A DNA stretch of 25,000 nucleotides from Pseudomonadota bacterium (GTDB lineage: Bacteria > Pseudomonadota > Alphaproteobacteria > Ferrovibrionales > Ferrovibrionaceae), in assembly GCA_023434425.1 (NCBI GenBank), contig JAEYSS010000166.1:1-25000 (forward strand). Reading direction: 5' to 3'. Positions 12,682 to 20,304 of the stretch are shown in pieces. The notes under the pieces are model-generated. The model was given only the letters and a program-made list of their open reading frames with translations. It was not told where the DNA came from and did not search any database. How positions within the stretch are numbered: the first letter of the stretch is position 1; each line of letters starts with the position of its first letter. The translations under genes were made by a program, and so were the position numbers.

Positions 12682-14061
12682 TTGGCCAAAAAGCTGTTCA
12701 TCAAGACCCACGGCTGCCAGATGAACGTCTACGACTCCGCCCGCATGGCGGACGTGCTGGCCCCGCTGGGATACGCCAGGACCGAGACCCCCGATGACGC
12801 CGACATGGTGATCATCAACACCTGCCACATCCGCGAAAAAGCCGCCGAGAAGGTGTTCTCCGAACTCGGCCACTGGCGCATCCGCAAACATGCCGCCCAG
12901 GCCAAAGGCGCGGACGTCACCATCGCGGTGACCGGCTGCGTCGCCCAGGCCGAAGGCGACGAACTGGTCAACCGCGCGCCCTTCGTCGATCTGGTGATCG
13001 GCAGCCAGGCCTATCACCGCCTGCCCGAACTGCTGGCGCGCGCCGAACGCGCCCGCGTCAAGGGCACCGGCGGGCGCGGCATCCTCGCCACGGAATTTCC
13101 GCCCGACTCGAAATTCGATCATCTCCCTGATGAGATCAGCGCCGCGCCCGGACCGGTCGGCTATCTCGCGGTGCAGGAAGGCTGCGACAAATTCTGCACC
13201 TTCTGCGTCGTGCCCTATACGCGCGGCGCCGAATATTCGCGCCCGGCCGAAGCCATCATTGCGGAGGCCGATCGCCTGGTGGCGGCCGGTGTGCAGGAAA
13301 TCGCGCTGCTCGGCCAGAATGTGAATGCCTGGCATGGCGCAGGGCCGGACGGCCGCACCTGGTCGCTCGGCCGGCTGCTGCGCGTGCTCAACGACCGTTT
13401 CGCCAAAACCCATCCGCGCCTGCGCTGGCGCTACACCACCTCGCATCCGCGCGAGATGGACGACGAGCTGATCGCCGCCCACGCCGACGTCGCCGGCCTG
13501 ATGCCCTTCCTGCATCTGCCGATCCAGTCCGGGGCCGATGCGGTGCTGAAGGCGATGAATCGCGGCCATCGCGGCGAGGACTATCTGCGCATCGTCGAGA
13601 AGCTGCGCCGCGCCCGGCCCGATATTGCGCTGAGTTCGGATTTCATCACCGGCTTCCCCGGCGAGACCGATGCCGATTTCGAGCAGACGCTGCAGCTCGT
13701 GCGCGAAGTGCGTTTCGCTGCGGCCTATTCCTTCAAATATTCACCACGGCCGGGCACGCCGGGCAGCCTGCTGCCCAAACGCGTATCGGACGCCGTCAGC
13801 AGCGAACGGCTGCAGGCGCTGCAGGCCCTGCTGCAGCAGCAGTCCGAAGCCTTCAACCGCGCCTGCGAGGGCCGCGTGCTGGATGTGCTGTTCGAGCGGC
13901 CCGGTCGGCAGAGCGGCCAGCTGATCGGCCGCTCGCCCTATATGCAGGCCGTCTATGTCGCCGACCCCGCATTGCGGATCGGCGATCTCATGCCGGTCAC
14001 GATCACCGGCGGCTATGCCAATTCGCTGGCCGGCGAGATCGCCCGGCGCGAGGCCGCGTGA
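12682..14061 (+). CDS. miaB: MiaB, tRNA-2-methylthio-N6-dimethylallyladenosine synthase
   Basis: MiaB is a radical-SAM methylthiotransferase that converts i6A37 to ms2i6A37 in tRNAs reading U-first codons. The 459-residue product has the UPF0004 domain with three cluster cysteines: C12 (THGCQMN), C48 (NTCHIRE) and C86 (TGCVAQ). The radical-SAM domain carries C168, C172 and C175 (EGCDKFCTFC), with the blocks LLGQNVNAW, TSHPREM and LPIQSGAD. A C-terminal TRAM domain spans about 385-455. The start must be TTG 12682: an in-frame TGA at 12670 closes the frame upstream, and the next start codon would lose C12. No strong ribosome binding site stands at the usual distance. The stop overlaps a GTG of the next gene (GTGA, 14058-14061). 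Confidence 0.96.
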   Translation: MAKKLFIKTHGCQMNVYDSARMADVLAPLGYARTETPDDADMVIINTCHIREKAAEKVFSELGHWRIRKHAAQAKGADVTIAVTGCVAQAEGDELVNRAPFVDLVIGSQAYHRLPELLARAERARVKGTGGRGILATEFPPDSKFDHLPDEISAAPGPVGYLAVQEGCDKFCTFCVVPYTRGAEYSRPAEAIIAEADRLVAAGVQEIALLGQNVNAWHGAGPDGRTWSLGRLLRVLNDRFAKTHPRLRWRYTTSHPREMDDELIAAHADVAGLMPFLHLPIQSGADAVLKAMNRGHRGEDYLRIVEKLRRARPDIALSSDFITGFPGETDADFEQTLQLVREVRFAAAYSFKYSPRPGTPGSLLPKRVSDAVSSERLQALQALLQQQSEAFNRACEGRVLDVLFERPGRQSGQLIGRSPYMQAVYVADPALRIGDLMPVTITGGYANSLAGEIARREAA

Positions 14062-15179
14062 CGCGGGCGCGGCACAGAGATCTTTTGGAAGCAACGAGGC
14101 TGAAGCCTGTGAGCGATGCACGCGGTCCGGAGCCATCCGGTCAACCGATCATTCTCGATTTCGACGACAACCGCCTGCTGGCGCTGCTGTTCGGCGAGCA
14201 TGACCGCCATCTGGCACGCATAGAAGAACGCGTCGGTGTGGCGGTCGCCTCGCGCGGCAACCGGCTGATGATCACCGGCCCTGCCGACGCGCAGGCGCAG
14301 GCGAAAAAGATTCTGACCGATCTCTATCGGCGGCTCGAAACGGGCGCCGAGATCGAGATGGGCGATGTTGACGGTGCCATCCGCATGACCCTGGGAGGTC
14401 CGATGAATGCTCCAGTGAGTGGTAATGCAAAGCTGCGTGACAAGGCGGAACTGATCCGCGACGACCGACCGGTGCCGGACGGTGCGGTGCGCACCAAGAA
14501 GCGCATCATCCTGCCGCGCTCGCAGACGCAGAAGATCTACTTCGACGCCCTGCAGAAACACGAACTGGTTTTCGGCCTCGGCCCAGCCGGCACCGGCAAG
14601 ACCTATCTGGCGGTCGCCATGGCGGTGTCGATGCTGCTGGAAGGCCGCGTCGACCGCATCATCCTGTCGCGCCCCGCGGTGGAAGCCGGCGAGCGGCTCG
14701 GCTTCCTGCCGGGCGACATGCGCGACAAGATCGATCCCTATCTGCGCCCGCTTTACGATGCGCTCTACGACATGCTGCCGGCCGAACGCGTGGCGAAGGG
14801 CCTGGAAAGCGGCGAGATCGAAGTGGCGCCGCTCGCCTTCATGCGCGGCCGTACGCTCGCCAATGCCTTCGTCATTCTCGACGAGGCGCAGAATACCTCG
14901 CCGGTGCAGATGAAGATGCTGCTGACCCGGCTGGGCGAGAATTCGCGTCTTGCGGTGACAGGCGACATGTCGCAGATCGACTTGCCGATCGGTGTTCCTT
15001 CGGGACTGCGTCATGCGCTCGACATCCTCGAAGGCGTGGAGGGCATCGCCTTCGTGCGCTTCGGCGAGGCCGATGTGGTGCGCCACCCGCTGGTCACCAA
15101 GATCGTGCGCGCCTATGCCCAGCATGAACAGGATCTCGGCCTGCCGCGGCCCGATGCGGCCGGCCGACCCAGGCGCTGA
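14058..15179 (+). CDS. PhoH-family ATPase (PhoH/YbeZ-like)
   Basis: This cytoplasmic P-loop protein belongs to the YbeZ branch of PhoH, which works with YbeY in RNA and ribosome metabolism; the exact reaction is not settled. Of 373 residues, about 30-95 form an N-terminal KH-like region. The PhoH domain is about 148-355, with Walker A GPAGTGKT at 175-182, SRPAVEAGERLGFLPGD at 204-220 and Walker B VILDEAQNTS at 272-281. TGDMSQIDLP and a PLVTKIVRAY end follow. GTG 14058 overlaps the miaB stop. GTG 14109 (17 codons on, GAGG 9 nt upstream) is an equally good start and would give MSDARGPEP. The order miaB-phoH-ybeY-corC-lnt matches that of E. coli and most Proteobacteria. Confidence 0.94.
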   Translation: MTRARHRDLLEATRLKPVSDARGPEPSGQPIILDFDDNRLLALLFGEHDRHLARIEERVGVAVASRGNRLMITGPADAQAQAKKILTDLYRRLETGAEIEMGDVDGAIRMTLGGPMNAPVSGNAKLRDKAELIRDDRPVPDGAVRTKKRIILPRSQTQKIYFDALQKHELVFGLGPAGTGKTYLAVAMAVSMLLEGRVDRIILSRPAVEAGERLGFLPGDMRDKIDPYLRPLYDALYDMLPAERVAKGLESGEIEVAPLAFMRGRTLANAFVILDEAQNTSPVQMKMLLTRLGENSRLAVTGDMSQIDLPIGVPSGLRHALDILEGVEGIAFVRFGEADVVRHPLVTKIVRAYAQHEQDLGLPRPDAAGRPRR

Positions 15180-15243
15180 TCTTGGCGTGGACGACGCCTG
15201 CCAGTTGAACTGAGCCGCCGAATTTGCCAAAAAGCCCTGCACC

Positions 15244-15900
15244 ATGCCCGACGGTTCCAGTATCGAGATCGATATCCGCATTGCCAGCAGCGCCTGGCGT
15301 GCGGCTTTGCCCAATCCGGCCGCCGCCGTGCGGCGCGCGGCGATTGCCGCGCTGAAGGCCGAACTGCCCGCCCGGAAGAAGGGCGCGCCGAAGACCGGTC
15401 TGAGCATCCTGCTCACCGACGATGCCGAGATGCGCAAGCTGAATGCCGGCTGGCGGGCCAAGGACAAGCCGACCAACGTGCTGTCTTTCCCCGCTGAAAA
15501 TGCCGTCGATCCGGCCAGGCCGCCGGCCTATCTCGGCGATGTGGCGCTCGGCCTTGCCACCTGCAGGCGCGAGGCGCGCGAGCAGAAGAAGACGCTGGCC
15601 GACCATGTCGCACATCTGACCGTGCATGGCGTGCTGCACCTGCTGGGCTACGACCATATGGACGACGAGCAGGCGGAAGCGATGGAGCCGCTGGAAACCG
15701 AGATCCTGGCCGGCATGGGGATCGCCGATCCCTACAGGATGGCGGCGCCGAAACCGAAAGCGAAAGCGAAAGCGAAAAAGGCTGCGAAGAAACCCGCTGC
15801 CAAAAAGAAAACCGTGAAGAAAGCCGCGAAGGCGTCTGTGAAGAAAAACGCAGCGACGCGGAAAAGAAAACCCGCAGCGAAGCGGAAAAGCGCAAGATGA
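15244..15900 (+). CDS. ybeY: YbeY endoribonuclease with a long Lys/Ala-rich tail
   Basis: YbeY is a zinc-dependent single-strand endoribonuclease used in 16S rRNA 3'-end maturation and late 70S quality control. The catalytic domain (about 5-165) ends with the signature HGVLHLLGYDH, giving zinc ligands H128, H132 and H138, followed by the E-x3-M helix. R71 in GWRAKDKPTNVLSFP is the usual conserved arginine. Family members normally stop near 150-170 residues. This one continues to 218 with a tail from about 169 made almost only of Lys, Ala, Pro and Arg (PKAKAKAKKAAKKPAAKKK and so on), like histone H1 tails. The DNA under the tail contains tandem gaaagc triplets that could slip. It overlaps corC by ATGA (15897-15900). 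Confidence 0.94.
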   Translation: MPDGSSIEIDIRIASSAWRAALPNPAAAVRRAAIAALKAELPARKKGAPKTGLSILLTDDAEMRKLNAGWRAKDKPTNVLSFPAENAVDPARPPAYLGDVALGLATCRREAREQKKTLADHVAHLTVHGVLHLLGYDHMDDEQAEAMEPLETEILAGMGIADPYRMAAPKPKAKAKAKKAAKKPAAKKKTVKKAAKASVKKNAATRKRKPAAKRKSAR

Positions 15901-16775
15901 GCGAGACGCGCGACAACGGCGCCACATTGTGGAAGCGGCTGCTGTCGCTGCTGCGCGGCCGGGGCGAAGAATCTTTACGCGACAGTATCGAAGAGCTGCT
16001 GGAAGAGCATGCCGACGACAGCACCACGCCGGAGGAAACCGCCGAACGCGCGCTGCTGCGCAATGTGCTGGAAGTCGGCGAGCTGCGGGTCGGCGAGATC
16101 CGCGTGCCGCGCACCGATATCATCGCCGTGCCGCTGGAGATCGAATTCGAGAAGCTGGTGAAGACCCTGGTGGACGCCGAGCATTCGCGCCTGCCGGTCT
16201 ATCGCGGCAACCTTGATGACGTGATCGGCATGGTGCATGTCAAGGACGTGCTGCCCTATCTCGCCGGCGCCCGCAGCGGCTTCTCGCTCGAAAAAGTCCT
16301 GCGCAAACTGCTGGTGGTGCCACCATCGAAATCGGTGCTCGAACTGCTGCGCGAAATGCGCGATACCCGCGTGCATATGGCCATCGTGGTCGATGAATAT
16401 GGCGGACTCGACGGCCTGGTCACCATCGAAGACCTGGTCGAGCAGATCGTCGGCGAGATCGACGACGAGCATGACGTGGCGGCCGGCGGCATGCTGATCC
16501 AGCGGTCCGACGGCGTGCTGGAAGCACTCGGCCGCTGCCCGATCGACGACCTTGAGGAAAAGCTCGGCCGCAGCCTGCTCGATCCCGAGGATGACAGCGA
16601 TGTCGATACCGTGGGCGGCCTGATCGTGTCGCATCTCGGCCGCGTGCCGCTGCGCGGCGAGCAGGTTGAGCATCCGGCCGGCCTCTCCTTCGAAGTGCTG
16701 GAAGCCGATCCGCGCCGCGTGAAGCGCGTGCGCATCCGCCAGCTGGCGCCGCAACCCAGCGCCGATGCGGCGTAA
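15897..16775 (+). CDS. CorC/HlyC-type CBS-domain protein
   Basis: The 292-residue cytoplasmic protein has two CBS domains (about 70-122, with VPRTDIIAV and HSRLPVYRGNLDDVIGMVHVKD, split here; and about 138-190, with MAIVVDEYGGLDGLVTIEDLVEQIVGEI). A CorC_HlyC domain (about 205-285: GRCPIDDLEEKLG, TVGGLIVSHLGRVPLRGE) follows. It has no DUF21 membrane domain, so it is of the soluble CorC/YbeX type. That group is linked to magnesium/cobalt homeostasis and, through the ybeZ-ybeY-ybeX-lnt cluster, to ribosome metabolism. The annotation 'hemolysin' sometimes given to this family is not supported by activity here. It overlaps ybeY by 4 bp and precedes lnt by 7 bp, consistent with one operon. Confidence 0.92.
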   Translation: MSETRDNGATLWKRLLSLLRGRGEESLRDSIEELLEEHADDSTTPEETAERALLRNVLEVGELRVGEIRVPRTDIIAVPLEIEFEKLVKTLVDAEHSRLPVYRGNLDDVIGMVHVKDVLPYLAGARSGFSLEKVLRKLLVVPPSKSVLELLREMRDTRVHMAIVVDEYGGLDGLVTIEDLVEQIVGEIDDEHDVAAGGMLIQRSDGVLEALGRCPIDDLEEKLGRSLLDPEDDSDVDTVGGLIVSHLGRVPLRGEQVEHPAGLSFEVLEADPRRVKRVRIRQLAPQPSADAA

Positions 16776-16782
16776 CGCCTAA

Positions 16783-18366
16783 ATGAGTCTGTGCGCCGTT
16801 CTGGCGGCCTGGCAGGGACTGCGCGGCTGGCGCCGCTATGGCGCGGCTTTGCTGCTGGGCGCGCTGCTGGCCGCGGCACAGGCGCCGCTGTCGCTCTGGC
16901 CGCTGGCCTTCCTCTGCTTCATCCTGCTGCTGCATCTTGACGACGGCGGTGGCGACGCTGTTGCAAAGCGGCGCAGCTTTTTCACGCTGTTCGCCTTCTG
17001 CTATGGCTATTTCGTCGCCGGGCATTACTGGATCGGCATCTCCTTCTTTGTCGATGCGGCGAAATTCGCCATTCTGCTGCCGCTGCCGGTGCTTGGTCTG
17101 CCCATCGTGCTGGCGCTGTTTCCGGCCACCGGGGCCTGGCTTGCCTGGCTGGTTTCGCGCGGCCATCGCGTCGTCTACATGCTGCTGATGCCGTTCGGCT
17201 GGCTGGCCGGCGAATGGCTGCGCGGCCATGTCGCCACCGGCTTTCCGTGGAATCTGGTCGGCTATGTCTGGGGCGACTGGCCGGCGGCGATGCAGCTTGC
17301 AGCATATATCGGCGCGCAGGGCCTCGGCCTGCTGACCATGCTGGCGGCCAGCGGTATCGCCGTCGCGCTGCAGGGGCGTCGCATCGCACTTGCCTTGCCG
17401 GGATTGTTTGCCGGCGCGATGGGTCTCGCGGCTTTGCGCATGCCGGCGGAGATCGCCATGCTGCCCGATGTCCATCTGCGGCTGGTGCAGCCCAGCATCG
17501 AGCAGACGCTGAAATGGCAGGACGGCCTGCGCCAGCAGCATCTGCAGCAGCATGTCGCGCTCAGCCTGCAGCCAGCGGAAAAGAAGCTGACCCATGTGAT
17601 CTGGCCCGAGACGGCGATCCCCTATCTGCTGGACGAGGAACCGGGCCTGCGCGATGCGCTGGCGAAGCGGCTGGCCCAGCAGCAGGGACCGGGCACGGTC
17701 CTGATCACCGGGGCGCCCCGACGAGAGGCGCAAGCCTCCAGTCCGCGCGATGTCGCCATCTACAACAGCGTCTTCGCGCTCGGCAGCGACGCGGAAATTT
17801 CCGCGCGCTACGACAAGGTGCATCTGGTGCCGTTCGGCGAATATCTGCCGTTCCGCAATCTGCTCAAGCCGCTTGGCCTCGATGCGGTGGCGGCCGGCGC
17901 GGTGGATTTCTCCTTCGGTCGCGACATGTCGCCCATCGCCATCCCCGGTTTGCCCTTTGCGCGCGTGCTGATCTGCTACGAAGCGATCTTCGCCGATGAA
18001 TCGATGCAGCGGGTCGATGGCGGTCAGCCGGCCGCCGGCCTGCTGCTCAATCTCACCAACGATGCCTGGTTCGGCCGCTCGTCCGGTCCCTACCAGCATT
18101 TTTCCGCTGCGAAATTCCGCGCGGTCGAACAGGGCCTGCCGCTGGTGCGCGCCGCCAACAACGGCATCAGCGCCATCGTCGATCCCTATGGCCGCGTCAC
18201 CATGCGGCTTGGCCTTGATGAAATCGGTGTCGTCGATGGCGGTTTACCGGCCTCAAGAGCGCAGCGTCCGCCTTACGCGCGTATCGGCGACAGCCCCCTG
18301 CTCGCGTTTGCGCTCGTGCTTCTCATTGCCGGTTTTGTCGCCCTGCACCGGGCGTCAAAGCATTGA
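16783..18366 (+). CDS. lnt: Apolipoprotein N-acyltransferase Lnt
   Basis: Lnt adds the third acyl chain to the N-terminal cysteine of lipoproteins in the inner membrane. The 527-residue protein has about six N-terminal transmembrane helices (to about residue 220). A periplasmic nitrilase-like domain follows, and a final transmembrane helix (about 500-520) ends at HRASKH. The catalytic triad is E276 (IWPETAIPYLL), K345 (RYDKVHLVPFGEYLPF) and C398 (ICYEAIF), matching E267, K335 and C387 of E. coli. LTNDAWFG and AANNGISAIVDPYGR are also present. The length is close to the family norm. It closes the miaB-phoH-ybeY-corC-lnt run. Confidence 0.96.
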   Translation: MSLCAVLAAWQGLRGWRRYGAALLLGALLAAAQAPLSLWPLAFLCFILLLHLDDGGGDAVAKRRSFFTLFAFCYGYFVAGHYWIGISFFVDAAKFAILLPLPVLGLPIVLALFPATGAWLAWLVSRGHRVVYMLLMPFGWLAGEWLRGHVATGFPWNLVGYVWGDWPAAMQLAAYIGAQGLGLLTMLAASGIAVALQGRRIALALPGLFAGAMGLAALRMPAEIAMLPDVHLRLVQPSIEQTLKWQDGLRQQHLQQHVALSLQPAEKKLTHVIWPETAIPYLLDEEPGLRDALAKRLAQQQGPGTVLITGAPRREAQASSPRDVAIYNSVFALGSDAEISARYDKVHLVPFGEYLPFRNLLKPLGLDAVAAGAVDFSFGRDMSPIAIPGLPFARVLICYEAIFADESMQRVDGGQPAAGLLLNLTNDAWFGRSSGPYQHFSAAKFRAVEQGLPLVRAANNGISAIVDPYGRVTMRLGLDEIGVVDGGLPASRAQRPPYARIGDSPLLAFALVLLIAGFVALHRASKH

Positions 18367-18436
18367 CCGCGCCGCCGGTCGCAGGTTTAGTCCAACATGT
18401 GATTGTGGTTTTCGTACACGAGTAGAGGGCAGTTCC

Positions 18437-18874
18437 GTGCCGAAGAATTCGGTTGATGTGCATGTTGGCAATCGTTTGAAGTTGCGCCGCACCATGGTTG
18501 GCATGAGTCAGGACAGGCTGGGCCAGATGGTCGGCCTGACCTTTCAGCAGATCCAGAAATACGAAAAGGGTGCCAACCGTATCGGCGCCAGCCGCCTCTA
18601 CCAGTTTGCCACCCTGCTCGATGTGCCGCCGGCCTATTTCTTCGAAGGGCTCGAAGGCCAGCCGGTGACGGCGCGGGATGGCCGCACGCTGAGTGCTGCC
18701 GTGCCGGCTGACAGCCCGGCCGCCTCAATCACGCGGGAAGATGTGGAATTGCTGCGCGCTTTCCGTGGCCTGCCGCAGTCTGGCCTGCGCCGCCGCATCA
18801 TCGACCTGGTCTGGGCCATGAACGGCGACACCGCGGCCGAGGTCGCCGCCGAACCCGAAACCGTGCCGGCCTGA
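18437..18874 (+). CDS. XRE-family helix-turn-helix transcriptional regulator
   Basis: From GTG 18437 (AGAGGG 7 nt upstream) the product has 145 residues. The Cro/CI-type helix-turn-helix spans about 10-65 (VGNRLKLRRTMVGMSQDRLGQ then MVGLTFQQIQKYEKGANRIG, ending in LYQFATLLDVPPAYFFEGL). A second region of about 95-130 (ITREDVELLRAFRGLPQSGLRRRIIDLVWAMN, in parts) is found in the short XRE proteins that many Alphaproteobacteria carry just upstream of metK. The frame is open far upstream inside lnt, but the sequence there is a shadow. Its target is unknown; the conserved place suggests, without proof, a role in metK or methyl-cycle control. Repeats suitable for an operator lie directly downstream, before metK. 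Confidence 0.88.
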   Translation: MPKNSVDVHVGNRLKLRRTMVGMSQDRLGQMVGLTFQQIQKYEKGANRIGASRLYQFATLLDVPPAYFFEGLEGQPVTARDGRTLSAAVPADSPAASITREDVELLRAFRGLPQSGLRRRIIDLVWAMNGDTAAEVAAEPETVPA

Positions 18875-18891
18875 CCCTTCAGGCCCTTCAA

Positions 18892-18945
18892 GGTCACGCC
18901 TCATTTGGGCCATGCCCCAAGAGGGTCACGGCATTTGGCTTGACC
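18892..18945 (+). repeat. Direct and inverted repeats in the metK upstream region
   Basis: GGTCACG occurs at 18892-18898 and 18924-18930, each followed by CATTTGG (18902-18908 and 18932-18938), so a 17-bp or so block is repeated with 30-32 bp offset. GGTCA at 18924-18928 also pairs with TGACC at 18941-18945. Between the copies, TTGGG (about 18905-18909) can pair with CCCAA (about 18916-18920), extended by CCTC/GAGG. These could be operator half-sites or parts of a structured leader. Confidence 0.5.
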
Positions 18946-19000
18946 ATTGCGGCAACCTCTGCGAAATAACCGGACTTTCGCGTTTTCCCAATTCCGGCGT

Positions 19001-19049
19001 GCGCCAAGCGACCGGTGCGGGATTACGCAAGCTTCGGGCCGGTTGGCGC
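19001..19049 (+). promoter_or_regulatory. Candidate structured RNA element in the metK leader
   Basis: The arms GCGCCAA (19001-19007) and TTGGCGC (19043-19049) form a perfect 7-bp stem. Inside it, CCGG (19012-19015) pairs with CCGG (19039-19042), and a small hairpin TGCG/CGCA (19016-19019 with 19026-19029) has the loop GGATTA. The ribosome binding site GAGGAG (19058-19063) follows 9 nt later, a usual layout for translational control. I could not match it by eye to SAM-II, SAH, SAM/SAH or SAM-V consensus sequences. Confidence 0.45.
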
Positions 19050-19071
19050 GGCCGCTTGAGGAGATAATAAC

Positions 19072-20286
19072 GTGGCGCGTTCCTCGTATCTGTTTACCAG
19101 TGAATCGGTTTCCGAAGGTCATCCGGACAAGGTCTGCGACCAGATCTCCGATGGCGTACTCGATCTCTTCCTCAAGGAAGACCCGTATGCCCGCGTGGCC
19201 TGCGAAACCCTGACCACCACCAACCGCGTCGTCATCGCCGGCGAAGTGCGCGGCCCCAAGAGCCTGGTGTCGAAGTCGGGCGCGGTGAACAAGAAGAAGA
19301 TCGAAGAGGTGGCGCGCGCCACCATCAAGAAGATCGGCTACGAACAGAAGGGCTTCCACTGGAAGACCGCCAAGGTCGACGTGCTGCTGCATGGCCAGTC
19401 GGCCCACATCGCCGCCGGCGTCGATTCGGCCGGCAACAAGGATGAAGGCGCCGGCGACCAGGGCATCATGTTCGGTTATGCCTGCAACGAGACGCCGGAA
19501 CTGATGCCGGCGCCGCTGCAGCTGTCGCACAATATCCTGTCGGCGCTCGCCGCCGTCCGCCACAGCGGCAAGGAGCCGTTGCTCGGTCCGGATGCCAAGA
19601 GCCAGGTCACGCTGCAGTACAGGAACGGCAAGCCGACCGGCGCCACCGCCATCGTGGTTTCGACGCAGCATGCGGCGAAGGACAAGAAGGGCCGCCAGCT
19701 CGAATCCGGCGACATCAAGCGCATCGTGCGTCCTTACGTGCAGAAGGTGATGCCGAAGGGCTGGATGTGCGATGACGAGCATTTCTACGTCAATCCGACC
19801 GGTCGCTTCGTCATCGGCGGTCCGGACGGCGATTGCGGCCTGACCGGCCGCAAGATCATCGTCGACACTTACGGCGGCGCGGCCCCGCATGGCGGCGGCG
19901 CTTTCTCGGGCAAGGATCCGACCAAGGTTGACCGTTCGGCCGCCTATGTCTCGCGCTATCTGGCGAAGAACGTGGTCGCTGCCGGCCTGGCCGACAAGTG
20001 CCTGATCCAGCTGTCGTATGCGATTGGCGTGGCCTATCCGCTGTCGGTCTATGTCGACACCTACGGCACCGGCAAGGTCGACGAGAACAAGATCTCGAAG
20101 ATCCTGCAGGAACTGGTGAAGCTGAGTCCGCGCGGCATCCGCGAGCATCTCAAGCTGAACCGCCCGATCTATGCCCGCACTGCTGCTTACGGTCATTTCG
20201 GCCGCAAGCCGGAAAAGGACGGCGGCTTCTCCTGGGAGAAGACCGACCTGGTCAAGGATCTGAAATCGGCCTTCAACGTCCGCTAA
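19072..20286 (+). CDS. metK: S-adenosylmethionine synthetase
   Basis: MetK makes S-adenosylmethionine from methionine and ATP in the cytoplasm. The 404-residue protein opens with SYLFTSESVSEGHPDKVCDQ, the ATP-binding start of the family. It also has GAGDQGIMFGYACNET at 126-141 and GGGAFSGKDPTKVDRSAAY at 274-292, the phosphate-binding P-loop-like motif. All three domains are present and the length is slightly above the 384 residues of E. coli, in line with alphaproteobacterial enzymes. The GTG start has a strong GAGGAG 8 nt upstream. The 197-bp upstream region contains repeats and a hairpin that suggest its own regulation. Its product feeds RlmN, MiaB and TrmB in this window. Confidence 0.97.
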   Translation: MARSSYLFTSESVSEGHPDKVCDQISDGVLDLFLKEDPYARVACETLTTTNRVVIAGEVRGPKSLVSKSGAVNKKKIEEVARATIKKIGYEQKGFHWKTAKVDVLLHGQSAHIAAGVDSAGNKDEGAGDQGIMFGYACNETPELMPAPLQLSHNILSALAAVRHSGKEPLLGPDAKSQVTLQYRNGKPTGATAIVVSTQHAAKDKKGRQLESGDIKRIVRPYVQKVMPKGWMCDDEHFYVNPTGRFVIGGPDGDCGLTGRKIIVDTYGGAAPHGGGAFSGKDPTKVDRSAAYVSRYLAKNVVAAGLADKCLIQLSYAIGVAYPLSVYVDTYGTGKVDENKISKILQELVKLSPRGIREHLKLNRPIYARTAAYGHFGRKPEKDGGFSWEKTDLVKDLKSAFNVR

Positions 20287-20304
20287 GGGCGTTGAAGCAC
20301 GATC

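Noticed and set aside
18921..18990. SAM-II riboswitch upstream of metK
   Set aside because: Some bases resemble the SAM-II start, but I could not place the conserved 3' GCUAAA segment or the pseudoknot, so no call is made.
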